64,000 nucleotides of DNA from Liolophura sinensis (lineage: Eukaryota; Mollusca; Polyplacophora; Chitonida; Chitonidae): assembly GCF_032854445.1 (NCBI RefSeq), contig NC_088300.1, positions 28,749,608-28,813,607 of the forward strand. Reading direction: 5' to 3'. Every line of letters begins with the position of its first letter. The stretch's first letter is position 1. The translations under genes were made by a program, and so were the position numbers. Below the pieces are notes generated by a model, which saw only the letters and a list, made by a program, of their open reading frames with translations, was not told where the DNA came from and made no database searches. Of the stretch, positions 26,101 through 38,000 are shown in pieces.

Positions 26101-29100
26101 AATATTCTTGAGTACGGCGTAAAACACCAATCAAATAAATAAATAAAATCACTGATAATGATATTTCGCTCAGTTAGATATCACTGGTTATTACATTTTG
26201 ATATCTCACACCCAAACACCATGATGTCAAGAAAGAAACATTTTGCTTTATGATATTCCAATTCGTGCTCAGTGGAATGACATTCACAATACAAGCTTAC
26301 TTACGCAACAAGTCACAGTGTCATAGAAGACGTTTTGTATGATGTCACGCTTTGTGTACAATTCATTGAATGAATAAATGATTGTGGCTTAACGCCACAT
26401 TGGCACAAGACTTTGAAGGCCTACAGCTGAAAACATTGCTTAAACTTGTTAAAGTACCCAAAATCATGATATTGTCAAAATATAAATAATAAATAGAATA
26501 TTGCAAAATGAATAAACAGAGAAAGATGAATGCCATAAATATTTTTCTTGTGAAAAACTGTCACTTGAAAGTATTATTTTAAATGTTCAACCTTGACTGT
26601 GCAATACCTTCCATGTATACTATAACCCAAATTTTTTTAAATAACCCATGTAATAATGTTCTTCCTCTAGTAAGGAGACAGAACAGCTGCGAAAGGACCT
26701 GGTGAGACAGAAGGATGATGAGATGAAGGCAGCCCTGGTACAGCTAGCCAAACTGAAGGATGAGGAATTGGCTTGTGTGAGGGAGGAGAGGGAACGACAA
26801 GTCACAATGCTCCTCACTCAGGTACGTGGGCGGCGAAACTGGGCAAGAGGATGACATTGTTAACATTGCTTCTTGTTGTTTCATCATGACATGTTATTCA
26901 TGTGTAATGGGCATCATGTAGTACTGGACCAGAAAATATGTGTATGCTATAGCCTGTTGGCTATGATAAGAACGGTGCTTTAGCTGAACAAGCCAGCCCT
27001 GGCCGAGCATCTGTGCTGTGGCAGATCTTTGGTTGCATGTTAACTGAAGTTTGCATACTTTTCATTTAAATGTACATTTATGTAAGCAAATTATATTCTC
27101 ATCAAGTTGCTTCAAATTGATTTTACTTACTTACTTAATTTGTGATTCAGGTGTTCATATATGAGTTTCATTGCACTGGATTCTCAGATGCTTGTTGGGA
27201 CAAACTCAAATCTGGGACAATGAAATTTTTTTTTCTGAGCAACCCTGTAATTTAATTCCATAATTTTTACTCTCCATGAAAATAGTTAAAATTGATACAT
27301 TCACCACTATGGTATATACATTGTAATATGTTGCTACTACTTTGTTCGAATATTAACAGATATCTGACTTGAAGAACAAGATGGAGAATTCTGAGTCATC
27401 AGCCTCACAAAGCTTGGAGAAGTTACATCAAGACATGGCAAACCAGAAGAGGAGACTGGAGGAGGAGGTGAAGAAAGTAGAGAAGGAGAGCTCTGCCAAG
27501 GTAGACAACCTAGAGAGGGAACACAGGGAGCAAATGGTGACATTGCAGAAACAGAGGGAGGACCAGTTAGCTGTAAGTACATGTGCATCTTACTGACAGG
27601 GAAATCTGGGCTGGATGGATGAAAATTTGAAACCAAAAATCTGCATGCATCATAATGTAATTCTGGAACTTTTCTTCTGTAGTGTTGGAACAGGTTTGAT
27701 TTGATTATTTTCTTGAGTGTGTGATTGAGAGAAGTTCTGCCCACCAGACTAAATCCTCCTGCTGATTTTAGCTCAGTACAAATGTAAATGTATGGCTGTT
27801 AATTATGACATTATTACTATGTGCTTTCAACAAGAAAATAGGCCTTATCTTTCTCATAATAAAAAACATGTGAGTGTGTTGTTATGGTGAATGATGTATG
27901 AAGACTAGCAGATGAAAATAATTGTTGTCACTGAAGAATTAGTGATGATTATTTCACATGTGATCGCCATACTTAAAAAGCATAAAATTCACTGCTGTAT
28001 CGAACAACATAAATATAAACTTTTCACTGCTATTCTCACTACTGTCATCAACTGTCTGGACAGTATTAACTTCACTGCTCAGTGTGTTGTTCACAGGAAC
28101 TTGAGCAGAGGCTAAAGGCCTCTCACCTGGAAGAGATGCAGGGGCAGATAACTGCTCACAAAGCAGCCCTGGATAATGCACTGAAAGAGTCAGAGCAAGC
28201 TAAACTTGTTCAGTTGGGAGATTTGAAAGCAAAGCACAAGCATGATTTAGGTGAGACTTACTGCTTGTGGTTAATTTGTTTCATGTTTTCACATAGTAAA
28301 TGTACCTTATTTTGGACTACTAGTATAACATTGTTAAGTCAACATTCATGCTCACAATTTTGACACTTGAAATAGAACTGGACTTGCTATGTATACATGT
28401 CACATATTGTAGATAAGGAACATAAAGATTCCCTAAACCTAAATACTTCAAATTTTCAATGAAGAACAGAGCGTTAATTTCCTGCATTAACCCTGCGCAT
28501 ACATGTATTCAACCAAGATTAACGTTTTTTTTTATTCCTCAGACACATTACGGTCCCAGCTGACGGAGTCCCACTCTGTGGAGATACAACAACAGACTGA
28601 GGCTCATCAGTCCCAGATCCATGCAGCCAGACTAGAGCTGGAGCGGTCTGTGGAGATCACTAAACAAAAGGTGTGTGTCTGGTAACAGTTGACCCTCATT
28701 CATCATGACCATATTCTGTTTGTGAGATAACAGTAATGTAAGACAGGATAACAGGAATATGAGAATGATTCAAGATAAACAGTAGGATGCTTTCTGCAGA
28801 AAGTTATTTGCAAATAAAATAGTCCTTTTCTGGGAGAATATTAAACTTTATATGAAAGAAACCTTTATACCTGGCCTAGGCAGTAAGCCCCAGATTGTAT
28901 CTAAGCAACAGATATGTGTGACCTATGTTGTAGTAGTCTTGTGTTTGCATTTGTTTGCAAAATTAAAAAAAAAGTTTTTGTTTTTGGCATTTTGTTCTGT
29001 AGCTGTTAATGAATTCAACTAATACATGTGTTTTCATATTTCTGGGATATTTTGCATCTTGCAAGATATTGTTTTGATATTGTTTTGATATTGTTTTGAT

Positions 29101-32100
29101 ATTGTTTTAGGTTCTTCATTAAGCTTTGTGATGCCTATCACCTTAAGTTCTAAACGTTACTCTAACAGTGGACACAAACAAATGATTTTGCACCTGAATG
29201 TTCCATTTTATTACGAATGTCATCAGGAAAGAGATCATAAGAATAAAACAGAAGAGTTACAGTCTGAAATTTCCCAGCGAGAGAGACACATCAAAAATTT
29301 GGATGACGAGGGCCACAAACTGAGACGACAGCTGGAATACTTGTCACGGGAGATAGAGAACAAAGGAAAGGAAATCTCCAAGATCAAAGTAGAAGCTGAC
29401 ATGACTCTGAAGTGAGTCAGTTCTTCATTGTTTGTAATATGTATAAAATGTCCAATTATTGCATTTATCTTGTGTTTAGTAATTTGTTGAACAATGTCTC
29501 TCATCCAAGCAATGTAAAATAAGACTGAGCCATTAATTTTCAGAATATAGTTCTATACAGTTTCATACTGTCATGTTTATTGGTGTCCAGTAGATAGTTT
29601 TGTAGCAGAACATGCCCAGTCCTATGTGGGAAGTTCTGCCAACAACATGCAGATCGTCATGGGTTTCTCGTCAGGTTCTGCCTGGTTTCCTCCCTCCATA
29701 GTGCTGGCTGTCTGCGTATAGGTGAAATATTCTTGAGTACAATGTGAAACATGAATCAAATTAATAAATAAGTAATCTTGCAGAAACATTAAAAGTTTGA
29801 TGGTCAGTTAATTCTGCTCTGTTCTCATACATCTTCTGATGTGGCAGGGATGAAGGATGTCTAGGTGAAGAGACTGAATGAGGATTAAGAATTTGTAATA
29901 TGGGTATTACTATTATATATGGATGCAAATCCACAGAGTAGTCAGCATTTTATGGTATGGAGTAGATCTTGGGTTCCTGTACATGTATGGCTCAAGAAAT
30001 GCCCTATATTACACAAGCACCATCAAAGAAGCCACACATATAGATCATCGTACGTCTTACGTCTAACATGAAAATTTCCCCGCAAACTTTCAGAGCACAA
30101 GAGGAGTCATTGAGAGCTCGCCATGAAGCTAACCTCAGTAACCTGGCTGCTGATCATCTGCGAGAGACTCAGGAAATGCTAGTGGAATTTAACAGAGCAC
30201 AGGAACTACTCAAGGACAAAATATCAGAACTGAATATCATGTGAGTACAGCTGTATCTTTGTTGTTTTCTTTTGTACAGTTTGTAGAATTTCTTAAACCA
30301 GTTAAGTTATTTAAAGGGTATTTCTGTTGGAGTGTAAGTTTGATCAACTGTTGACGAACCTGATGATTAGTGGAGCAATGGTAATCATGCCTGTCTGAAA
30401 TCTTGCTATGTACTCTTATAATACAATTCAGAGGCTGGGGCCCTGGCTGGCTCATGTGTCTCTGTCAGGTTTATCAGGTAAACAGCAAAGGCCTGTCAGA
30501 AATGGTTCTGCATTTTGAAGCACAATGTTGACGCACCTGATTTACCTTGTTGTGTCACATAGGTGGCATGGGCATGTATAGACCATTGCTATGATACATT
30601 GCTGGCTTGTATGTGTTTCTAGGTTGGAGGAGGCTGAGGAGAGGTACAGATTACGAGATTCACGTCCTGAAGATTTGGAGCTGATTCATCAGTTGAGAGA
30701 GGCTGTCTCAGAGAGAGAGGGACGCATGAAGGCATTGATTGTAAGTATTAAAGTTTATCCGCTTAAAATTATGATCTGGTTGTGGCTAAGTAAAGTATGT
30801 AACTGCTTTAGCCATGAAGCCCATATTCAGCACTGGCCCAGTGCAGAGAATTTGTGAGTGAGTGAGTGAGTGAGTGCTTGGAGTGTAACATTGTACTTAA
30901 CACTTTTTCAGTAATATGACGACAAAGGAATCCTTAGAGTGCATGTAATGTGCCTCCTTGTATATATCTAGTGCTGCTTCTCTGGGACGCCTTACCAAAG
31001 GCAAGAAAGCCACCCCGCCCAAGCAATTATATCAATATGGGTCAACCAGTCGTTGCACTATCCCCTTCACGCTGAACAGCGAGCGAGGAAGTTACAACTT
31101 CCTCTTTTAAGGTCTTAAGTGTGACTCAACCCAGGATTAGGCCTGGATCTACCGCTGCCGAAGCGGACACTCTACTAGGTGTGCATCAGTATGGTGTGTA
31201 TATCTGTATGTCAAACCAGGGAAAGCTCTTCAGTAACCTGCCAAAGGTCAGTTGTTTCCTCTAGGCACATCAATTCCCTCCAACGCTAAATCTTGTATAA
31301 ATGGAAAGCTCTTGAGTATGGCATTATGAAGGTATATAAAATTCAGACAGTAATACATGTAGTATTTTAATGAGAATCTAATGGAACTTGTGTAGGAGCA
31401 GATGTTCATACTTTACAGGACAAGTACTTGCGTGTAGTTAATCAGAAATCAAGAGAAATTTTGTGTCATTAACACTGAATTACATAGCAGTTCTCATAAC
31501 TTTTACCTACTAAATACATTTCACACAGCAGTGATTAGTTCATGTAAAATCTGTAATTTATGTCAGCAGAAGATCTCCCTTTTTTGGTTTGAGTAACAAG
31601 TTCACTTTACATCATTTCATACAGAACACTTGATTGATATATTGTGTTTTTTGTTTTTCTTTTTAGGATGAGAAGAGGTATTATCAGATGGAGTTAGTCA
31701 ACAGAGAGACAAATTTCAACAAAGTGTTTAATTCTGCTCCGAATGTTGGAGTGTTAAACCCTTTATCAAAGGTGAGTTTCACATTACTGGTCGTTCTAGG
31801 AAGTTTCAACTATAAAATTAATACATTGTCTCTGTCAGTGATTCTCAAAAAACCCCCCCAAAACATCTTTGCGATCCCACAGTCCATGAGTTCATAGAGT
31901 TTGTTTAGTTGTAAAGTTCATAGAGTTTGTCAAGTTGTTGTTAAGTTCATAGAGTTTGTTAAGTTGTTAAGTTCATTAGTGACACTACCAGGACAGTGAC
32001 AATTAATACCAGACAATTGATCCATTCTTCATAAAGATCTTACAGTATTCTCTGCTGTTTTTTTTTTTCAGCCAAAGAAGAAAGGTAGCAGTGGGAAGTT

Positions 32101-32239
32101 TATTAGTGCACCAAATCTGAATGCCTGGAGTAGTGCTAATAGACTAGATCCCTTGCCCAATTCTCCGCTCCATGATGAAAAACTCAACCCCACCAGACCC
32201 TTACCTCAGCCAAATTTTGCTAAGAAGTTTGTGAGATAA
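13804..32239 (+). CDS. FAM184A-type coiled-coil protein
   Basis: Seventeen exons: 13804-13944, 14813-15685, 19590-19710, 20827-21008, 21518-21724, 21971-22093, 22788-22949, 23692-23813, 26671-26821, 27360-27572, 28097-28250, 28543-28670, 29227-29411, 30094-30240, 30623-30740, 31667-31771 and 32072-32239. Phases join to 3,300 nt, or 1,099 aa (human FAM184A about 1,140). The start at 13804 sits in AAGATGGCG. The conserved N-terminal block MHLKMSKKIAQLTK continues as VIYALNTKNDEHE across the first splice. Almost all the rest is predicted coiled coil, rich in E, K, Q and L. The C-terminus keeps the family signatures LELERSVEIT, ELVNRETNFNKVFNS and DPLPNSP, ending KPKKKGSS to KFVR. No signal peptide or membrane segment is visible. 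The cellular role of the family is poorly defined. The gene is convergent with CDC23. Confidence 0.95.
15686..19589 (+). other. FAM184A intron 2 (3.9 kb)
   Basis: This is the longest intron of the gene. It holds the AT microsatellite hairpin at 17070-17210 and otherwise AT-rich unique sequence with several ACATGTA-type words. No supported exon or SINE was found; the short open frames lack family similarity. Confidence 0.6.
17070..17209. repeat. AT microsatellite with inverted-repeat arms
   Basis: Two long (AT)n runs flank a short A-rich stretch. A 16-bp sequence, AATATTTACTTACAAT, at 17120-17135 is followed by its exact reverse complement at 17194-17209, with the second AT run between. The block could fold into a large hairpin. 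A reading frame across it on the minus strand is an artefact of the repeat. Confidence 0.85.
20128..20186 (-). mobile_element. SINE family A tail fragment
   Basis: Only the start of a reversed copy is present: GATTTATTTGATTGGTGTTT, then TGTACTCCAGAATAT and TTTCACT. It lies in a FAM184A intron. Confidence 0.6.
20430..20560 (+). mobile_element. Decayed SINE-like element
   Basis: Weak resemblance to the forward tail half of SINE family A: TTGCCAGCATCC, CCGTGGGTTTTCTC, then AAATATTCTAAAGTGCGAC and an AATTCCAATCAAAAAAAATAA end. The head is missing. Confidence 0.4.
22124..22372. repeat. Tandem triplication of about 84 bp in a FAM184A intron
   Basis: Blocks starting with TTTCAGACCAGCTGTCAC, or a close variant, begin near 22124, 22208 and 22291. 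Each is followed by an AGATG, a TGC-A-TT and a TACTATGTATTT motif. The three units are clearly diverged. Each starts with an AG-containing acceptor-like stretch, but no exon follows. Confidence 0.7.
24104..24740. repeat. Minisatellite of 23-bp units in FAM184A intron 8
   Basis: About 27 tandem units of the type TAGTTACATGGGTGCCACAG plus TGG. Most variation is at the positions after GGGTGC (CACAG, TACAG, AACAG, CGCAG). As 23 is not a multiple of three, it cannot encode a uniform peptide repeat. There are no spacers, so it is not CRISPR-like. Confidence 0.95.
25882..26147 (+). mobile_element. SINE family A, best complete copy with target-site duplication
   Basis: This is the reference copy in the window. 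It has a tRNA-like head with an A-box-like TGGCTCAGTCGGTTAG (25892-25907) and a B-box-like GAGTTCAAGTCC (25960-25971). A conserved body carries GCTGGCTTCCTCTCCGGCC and ATAATGCTGGCCGCC. The tail is ACACCAATC followed by (AAAT)n. A perfect 13-bp duplication, ATCACTGATAATG, flanks it at 25869-25881 and 26148-26160. The body resembles the metazoan MetaSINE type known from molluscs, but that assignment is from memory. It lies in FAM184A intron 8. Confidence 0.93.
29064..29110. repeat. Short tandem repeat in FAM184A intron 12
   Basis: Four copies of GATATTGTTTT end in TTAGG just upstream of the 29227 exon. The acceptor actually used is the later CAG at 29224-29226, because only that keeps the coiled-coil frame. 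Confidence 0.8.
29617..29772 (+). mobile_element. SINE family A, 5'-truncated copy
   Basis: Forward body and tail only: GGGAAGTTCTGCCAACAAC, GTCATGGGTTTCTC, GGTTTCCTCCCTCCATA, GAAATATTCTTGAGTAC, then AATCAAATTAATAAATAAG. The tRNA-like head is missing. It lies in a FAM184A intron. Confidence 0.8.
30856..31185 (-). mobile_element. SINE family B, near-complete copy
   Basis: A reversed copy in FAM184A intron 15 starts at a (GTGA)n run and ends near the tRNA-like head (reverse of a GCTTCGGCAGCGGTAGATCC-type block). Shared blocks with 59847-60172 are ATATGACGACAAAGGAATCC, GGTCAACCAGTCGTTGCAC and CTGCCGAAGCGGAC. The tip of the head has diverged. Confidence 0.85.
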
Positions 32240-33335
32240 GGTTACCTCACAAGGACTCTTTGCTGTTTTCGCTTGTGATTTTCAGTGACAGACTTTGACC
32301 AAAGACTGTGCGAGAGCTGATGCTTCAGACTGCTTCCAATAAATGCACCAGAGGAGTTATCCCCCTTCACAGACTGCTTCTCTCTTGACAACCTCACTCT
32401 TGACAACCTCACCTGTTTGAATGCGACAGTTATCTTGATATACTTCAAGTACCAGCAACATCAACATTCAGGAGTTGAGATCCAAACAGTGACTTTCACA
32501 CGTACTTTCTGTGATAGGTCATAATAATTGACTCCAAAAGTATGGATTTCAGGAAACAGTGATGTGAAGTAGAAACAGATCCTTTGTACTCAGGTATTAA
32601 TTTTTTTGTGAAAGGCATTGTTTTTCATTAGAATATATTTCCTCATCATTTCAAACCTGAAGGTGTTTCAACTGGTATGAAGTGCCTAATCATGGTTATT
32701 TACAGAACCAGTATTACTATTTATATTCAATGAGAAATTTGCAATCGTGCTTTTTAATATCCAGTGTTGTGTAAGGTTTTTATATTATTTGCAGTTTAGT
32801 TGCTTTGTTCATTTTATAGTATATAGATATGTATTATTATTTCTTTGTATACATGTACTTTATTCAAGAAGTGGAGTTAAATGTTTTATCATAAAAAGCA
32901 CAGAAATTGTCAGTAGTATCTGAATCACCAGATATTTCCAAGGCACACCTTTTAGAGATGAAACCAAGTTTAACATGATCCAGGTTGGAAGTCCCACACT
33001 CACAGGAAGAAAACTGAGACAGGGGACCTCCCTGAAAGTTACCCCTTCCCCCACAGCAACTTTTATACTCTGGTAGCTTGTATTTTTAGATGAAATCTGC
33101 ATTATTGTTCATTTGCATTATTGTTCTGTATACATGTACAGACTGGTATTTATTAAACATAATGATGTATGTCATGTATAGCAAGACTGTGATATTGAAT
33201 ACATTTGTTATTATTATGTGATGCAAAAATATTGTCTTGTTTTGTATAAAAGATTGCGTGATGGCAAATTTCTGAGAGGTTCTTCATGTAGCGCACACAG
33301 CATCCGTCAAATGTTTTCCGCTGACCTGTGCTTGC

Positions 33336-33384
33336 TGGATGTTTTATGCTGTACTCAATAATATTTCACTTACAGAGCTGTGGT
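33336..33384 (-). mobile_element. SINE family A tail fragment
   Basis: A short reversed remnant: GATGTTTTATGCTGTACTC, then AATATTTCACTTACAGAG. No head follows. Confidence 0.5.
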
Positions 33385-34486
33385 GATTGCTTGGTAAGTT
33401 ACAGTGAGTACAAATCTGCCCGTATATTGGTGACATTGGCGCTAACAAGCAATATATGCCACCCTCTGTATGAACACTCACACAGAGAAGACGATTATTA
33501 CCACAGGGTTGAAGATCATGAATTGCCTGGGGAATCAGTGGGGGGAGGTGGAATGAGAAGAGAGAAAGAAAAAAAAAATACTTGACAGGCTTTATGTAAT
33601 TGTGCTGTTATGTAATATGCACATTTCTATGTACATATACTCTCATCAGCTCTGTAAACCTTGCTCTCTTTAATATCTTCATTTGCAAGAAAAATTTCAG
33701 AATTTTTGAATTAGGTAAATATATTTATTACATTCATATCAAAACTATATGCACCATGTTGTGTTTCTTGTATTACAAGTTCTGTGCACTGAAAACAACC
33801 ATCTGCTTTTAAGCCAGAGCATTTCATAATAAGCACTTCCATTCAGTGAAAGAGATATATGTACTTACATTGGCACATATACACCTCGCCGTCAGTCATT
33901 AGGACATACGTCCATACATAGGACCACTGATGATGTTCATTACATAATTTGCTCATCTGCTAAGTTGAGTACAAGTCCACATATGTTACAAGTATCGGTC
34001 TGAGGACATTTGATCATCAGCAAGTATTTCTTAACAGCACCTCATCCTTTTCATATTAAACTGCAGCACTAAATTTTAACGAAGCCACATCACATTTCCT
34101 TAGATAACTCGTCCTGGCAATTCACACAAGAACATTTTACTAAATCTTCAGTTTTCTCTTGCACTCCATGACGTTACTAAGTCTCTGCTCCTACACATTG
34201 CCTATACCGTTTGACACAGGTTCATTTTGACTGCCCCAAAACAGTATCATCAGAATTTACTGAAGCATGTCGCTGGCAAATTTCATGAACTAGGGTTTCC
34301 TCTAGCTGAGAAAAATTTCTGTCGCAAACATCTATCCACATCGCACAATATGAATATCACTATATGTGAAAAGTAAACATGATGTTGTAATTTTCACAGC
34401 AGAACAACACATTGCCCTTTCATGATTACACCTCTATACTAGGACAATCTCAGGGATCTGCAGAGTTACTACATGGCATTTCTTGG

Positions 34487-34552
34487 CTGTCGCCCGCACA
34501 GTACGAGGCTGTTGCCCGCACAGTACGAGGCTGTCGCCCGCACAGTACGAGA
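34487..34552. repeat. 22-bp tandem repeat, three units
   Basis: Three near-identical units of GCTGTCGCCCGCACAGTACG plus AG, downstream of CDC23. They produce overlapping open frames on the plus strand with no support as a gene. Confidence 0.85.
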
Positions 34553-35024
34553 TCTGCAAGGCTCAGGACTGGACTGTTACTGTGGGACAATTCACTCCCT
34601 ACATGCAACTGCCACAATGTTGAGCAGTAGCCACACAGTACCGCCCAGTTTTTGTACCTTTCTGAATTTACTGTGCAAGATCATTCAGGCAGTTTGTTGA
34701 AGCATGTATATTCCTGGGCTGGCATCTTCACATATCTCTTCCCCCATGTTCAAGGAATAATGTTAGTTGCAACAAATTCATCATGCAAAACAATCATCAG
34801 TTGAGCACAGAAGGCTGACATATCAGTGACTGACTTCAACAGCGTAACCTAGACAACATAGTCAACAACTGCACATGGCACTGGCTTCAGGATACAGGAA
34901 TATACGCCCTCCTCCATGTGACCACTGCTATCCAATGAAGACAGTATTTTTTCTGATGTGGAATAAATCCTAAAACCCTTTGTCCAAGTCTGCTAAATGG
35001 TGTATGTTCCCTTCGCCGACAGGT

Positions 35025-38000
35025 TCAGGGCGTGAATCTCAAGTTCATTGGCGGCAGACTACTAAAGGGCGTGTGATCCCCAGAGGGTAACTGGTCGTCT
35101 GTGATGGATACATTCACCTCCTGTATCTGAGCTCCTTCCCTCATACGCAGGTTTGCTATCTCCTTCAGCATATCCTTAGCCTCTTCTCTTGTCTACAACA
35201 GAAGAATGCCCACAGTTAAAGAGCTACAGTACTCCACTACTCCAGAGCTACTAAACAGTCAATACGTATGTATCTTATAAACACGGCTAAGTGATAAGGA
35301 TCGAGTTAGTACACATGGCATTCCTCAATTGTTAAAAAAATATTGGATTGTGTTTTAATCAGTGTTTTAGGTTTCGGAGAACAGTACGGAAATATAAGTT
35401 TTCCGTTTTCAACTTTGCCTGGTGTGACTTCAAGTAGTGAGGTGTATCCACAAATGACACAATACTTTCAAACGCTCGTGTTGACAGTCCAGTATAACTG
35501 CCTTACTCGACATCAAGAATGCCGGTAATCACATAAGGAATATTATCAGGTAACATCAACAAAATTTTACAGTGACAGCTGAAAGTTTTGATGATCAGGA
35601 CCCATTTATTGGTGGTTCAATAATGTTAATTCGTTAGCGTATTCTTCGTTAATTCTTCTGAACCATGGAGTTAGCTCTGTTCCATAGGGTATCATTCATA
35701 CCAGTAAAATATTTTCGTCTGGTTTATCTTGAGACCGCAGTAGCAAATTAAAGAGTACATTATCGAAGCTGGAAATCTGAGTTAAATTCATGCCAGGCAA
35801 GATCTGCAAATTGTTAGATAGGCTCAGATATTCATATATCAGTCATATCAGTTTGAAGAAAATCCTTGTTAAGAAGAGGGATTTTGCTTTACCTGGAAAC
35901 TTCTTACAGATTCAAACAGATAAAAAATTCAGTTTAGCAGTTTTTTCATTCAGCTGCCTAACTCCATATTACAGATTTATGTTACTTCCCACGTCAAATT
36001 GCCCCCTCAACAATTGGTTTCATTTTATTTGATTGATCCATGTTTAGCACCATACCAGAGAATACTTCACATTTGTGACAGTGATCACAGCGATTATGTG
36101 AAGTACTTGAAGTAAACCACCAGCTTTGGGCATGCCACTGAAAAACTTTACCACACAGGTTTTTACCTTGGTTGGAAGGCGCATGACCTCTAAAAAAAAT
36201 TCATTTAATACCACCTGAATGACCAACCTGAATGACCTTACAAGAGCAGTTGAGACATTAATGCACCATTTCCAACGTTGAGACTGAACAGACACCTCAT
36301 GCCTAAGCTACTGAAACCAAAAATAACTACTCACATGCAATATGAATTTATTAATGACTATTAAAACATGATCAATGATGGGACCATCTTGCAACACTAC
36401 AATAAAGTTTACCACCATCATCATCGTCGTTGTCATTGTGATCATCATCATCGTAATCATCCTCATCCTAATCATCATCACCATCGTAATCATACCTCAG
36501 TGAACTCTGCACACTTCTGGGCCGCACTTAAGGCCTCATCCAACATCTCTCTTTTCAGGTAATAGTTTGTGAGGAACATGTAAGCTTGGCTCTGATCTTC
36601 ACGGCTGTAGTTCTGAAAGAAAGAAACAAACAAAGAAAGAAATAAACAGCCACATCGTAAGATATAAACACATGTGGTTACAGCTTTTCTGTTTTCACAG
36701 TAACTCTTGTCATCGAGTATCATTAAAGCAACACCAAAAACCTGCATTCTGGAAGTAATTACACAGCCTCAGATTAATAGCTACTCTATTTCTTCAACCT
36801 TTTTGCATGCTGGTAAGGTGTTTATCCAGCCTCAAATTTTCCAATCTAACCAATGTAGTTTGGCAAAACTTCCACTGGAAGCTGCTCTTTTTATGTGCAG
36901 GTTGAGGAATTACATGTAGGGTAAGGTAAATGACCTTAAGTTTTGCCCTCAGACTTGGAAAGTGCATCCCATAATTCACTGCAATGGTTCGAGAGCATCG
37001 CCGATTGTTGGGATTATGTGGACTGTCCCCAAATGTAATAAACAAGCTCACGCTTTATTGGGCAGTCAGTCTATGCTCCTGCCACCAACAGTTCACGTTT
37101 TATTCAGTTTTAATCATACTAAATTTAATACATATGGTCTTACTTCACAAAAGGAGTACCTTGATTGTTATATGATCGCCATTTTGTGATGAAAGGAAAT
37201 TTGCAAGAAAACTCTCCGGATATTGAGCATGAGCATCACCATACACACGTGGAGTGGCATGTCAAATATCCGTTAATATGCACACAGAGTTCTTCGTGTA
37301 TACAGTTATAACAGAACTTTGTGCCCCGAAATCCTTACTTACAAATTACCAGATGATGACTCAAACTGCGTTAAAAGCGACAACTTGTAATCACAGGACG
37401 CGAAATCTTCACATGTATATTTTACCCCTTTATGCATGATTTTTGCCCAAGAAAGGCGAAAAAATAATCTTATCTGTCGCTGGCAACACCTTGGCATATT
37501 TGTATACTGGTGATCATAAAACATGCACTTCATTTTGATATAAAGCCTGTCAGGGTTGTGTGAACTTCTAATATGACAACAACACGTACTCCTGACATGC
37601 CAGACCTGCACACAGTGCTACCGAAAAGGGGTCAAAGGTAGTCATGGTAGTTTTAGGAAACTATGTGTCATATGGGGAGTCCCGATTTCTAAATGCGGGA
37701 AAGGTAACTCTTCTGCAATAGAAAGACAGTTCCGACTGTAACGAAACAAAATGTGCGCGTAGAATGACACACTTCATTCAAATTATATGGGAGGTTGGTG
37801 ACAGATATTTCTCAGTGAAATCCATTTGTAGCTTAAATACATATACACAAGTATTTGTAGCATAATCGGGGCTCAGAATAGACAACCGTTCACACCATAA
37901 TTCTGCGATGTGACATCAATGTTACCCGAACAATCGTTTGCTGTTCTGAGGCCTGCAGTGCACATTGTAGTATTTGTATTGGTATGGCCATGGATGGAGA

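Larger units (their letters stand above)
32240..35024. other. Convergent 3' region between FAM184A and CDC23
   Basis: This holds the 3' UTRs of both genes. Candidate plus-strand poly(A) signals are AATAAA at 32339-32344 and ATTAAA at 33152-33157. No minus-strand signal close to the CDC23 stop is convincing; the nearest plausible AATAAA (TTTATT at 33724-33729) would give a 1.3-kb 3' UTR. A SINE-A tail fragment and a 22-bp triple repeat lie here. No further gene was recognised. Confidence 0.5.

Noticed and set aside
29110-29226. Upstream start of the FAM184A exon at 29227
   Set aside because: The frame is open from 29128, but only the CAG at 29224-29226 keeps the codon phase and coiled-coil alignment.
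36308-36562. Met/Thr- or His-rich small proteins
   Set aside because: They are translations of the CAT-type microsatellite beside a CDC23 exon.
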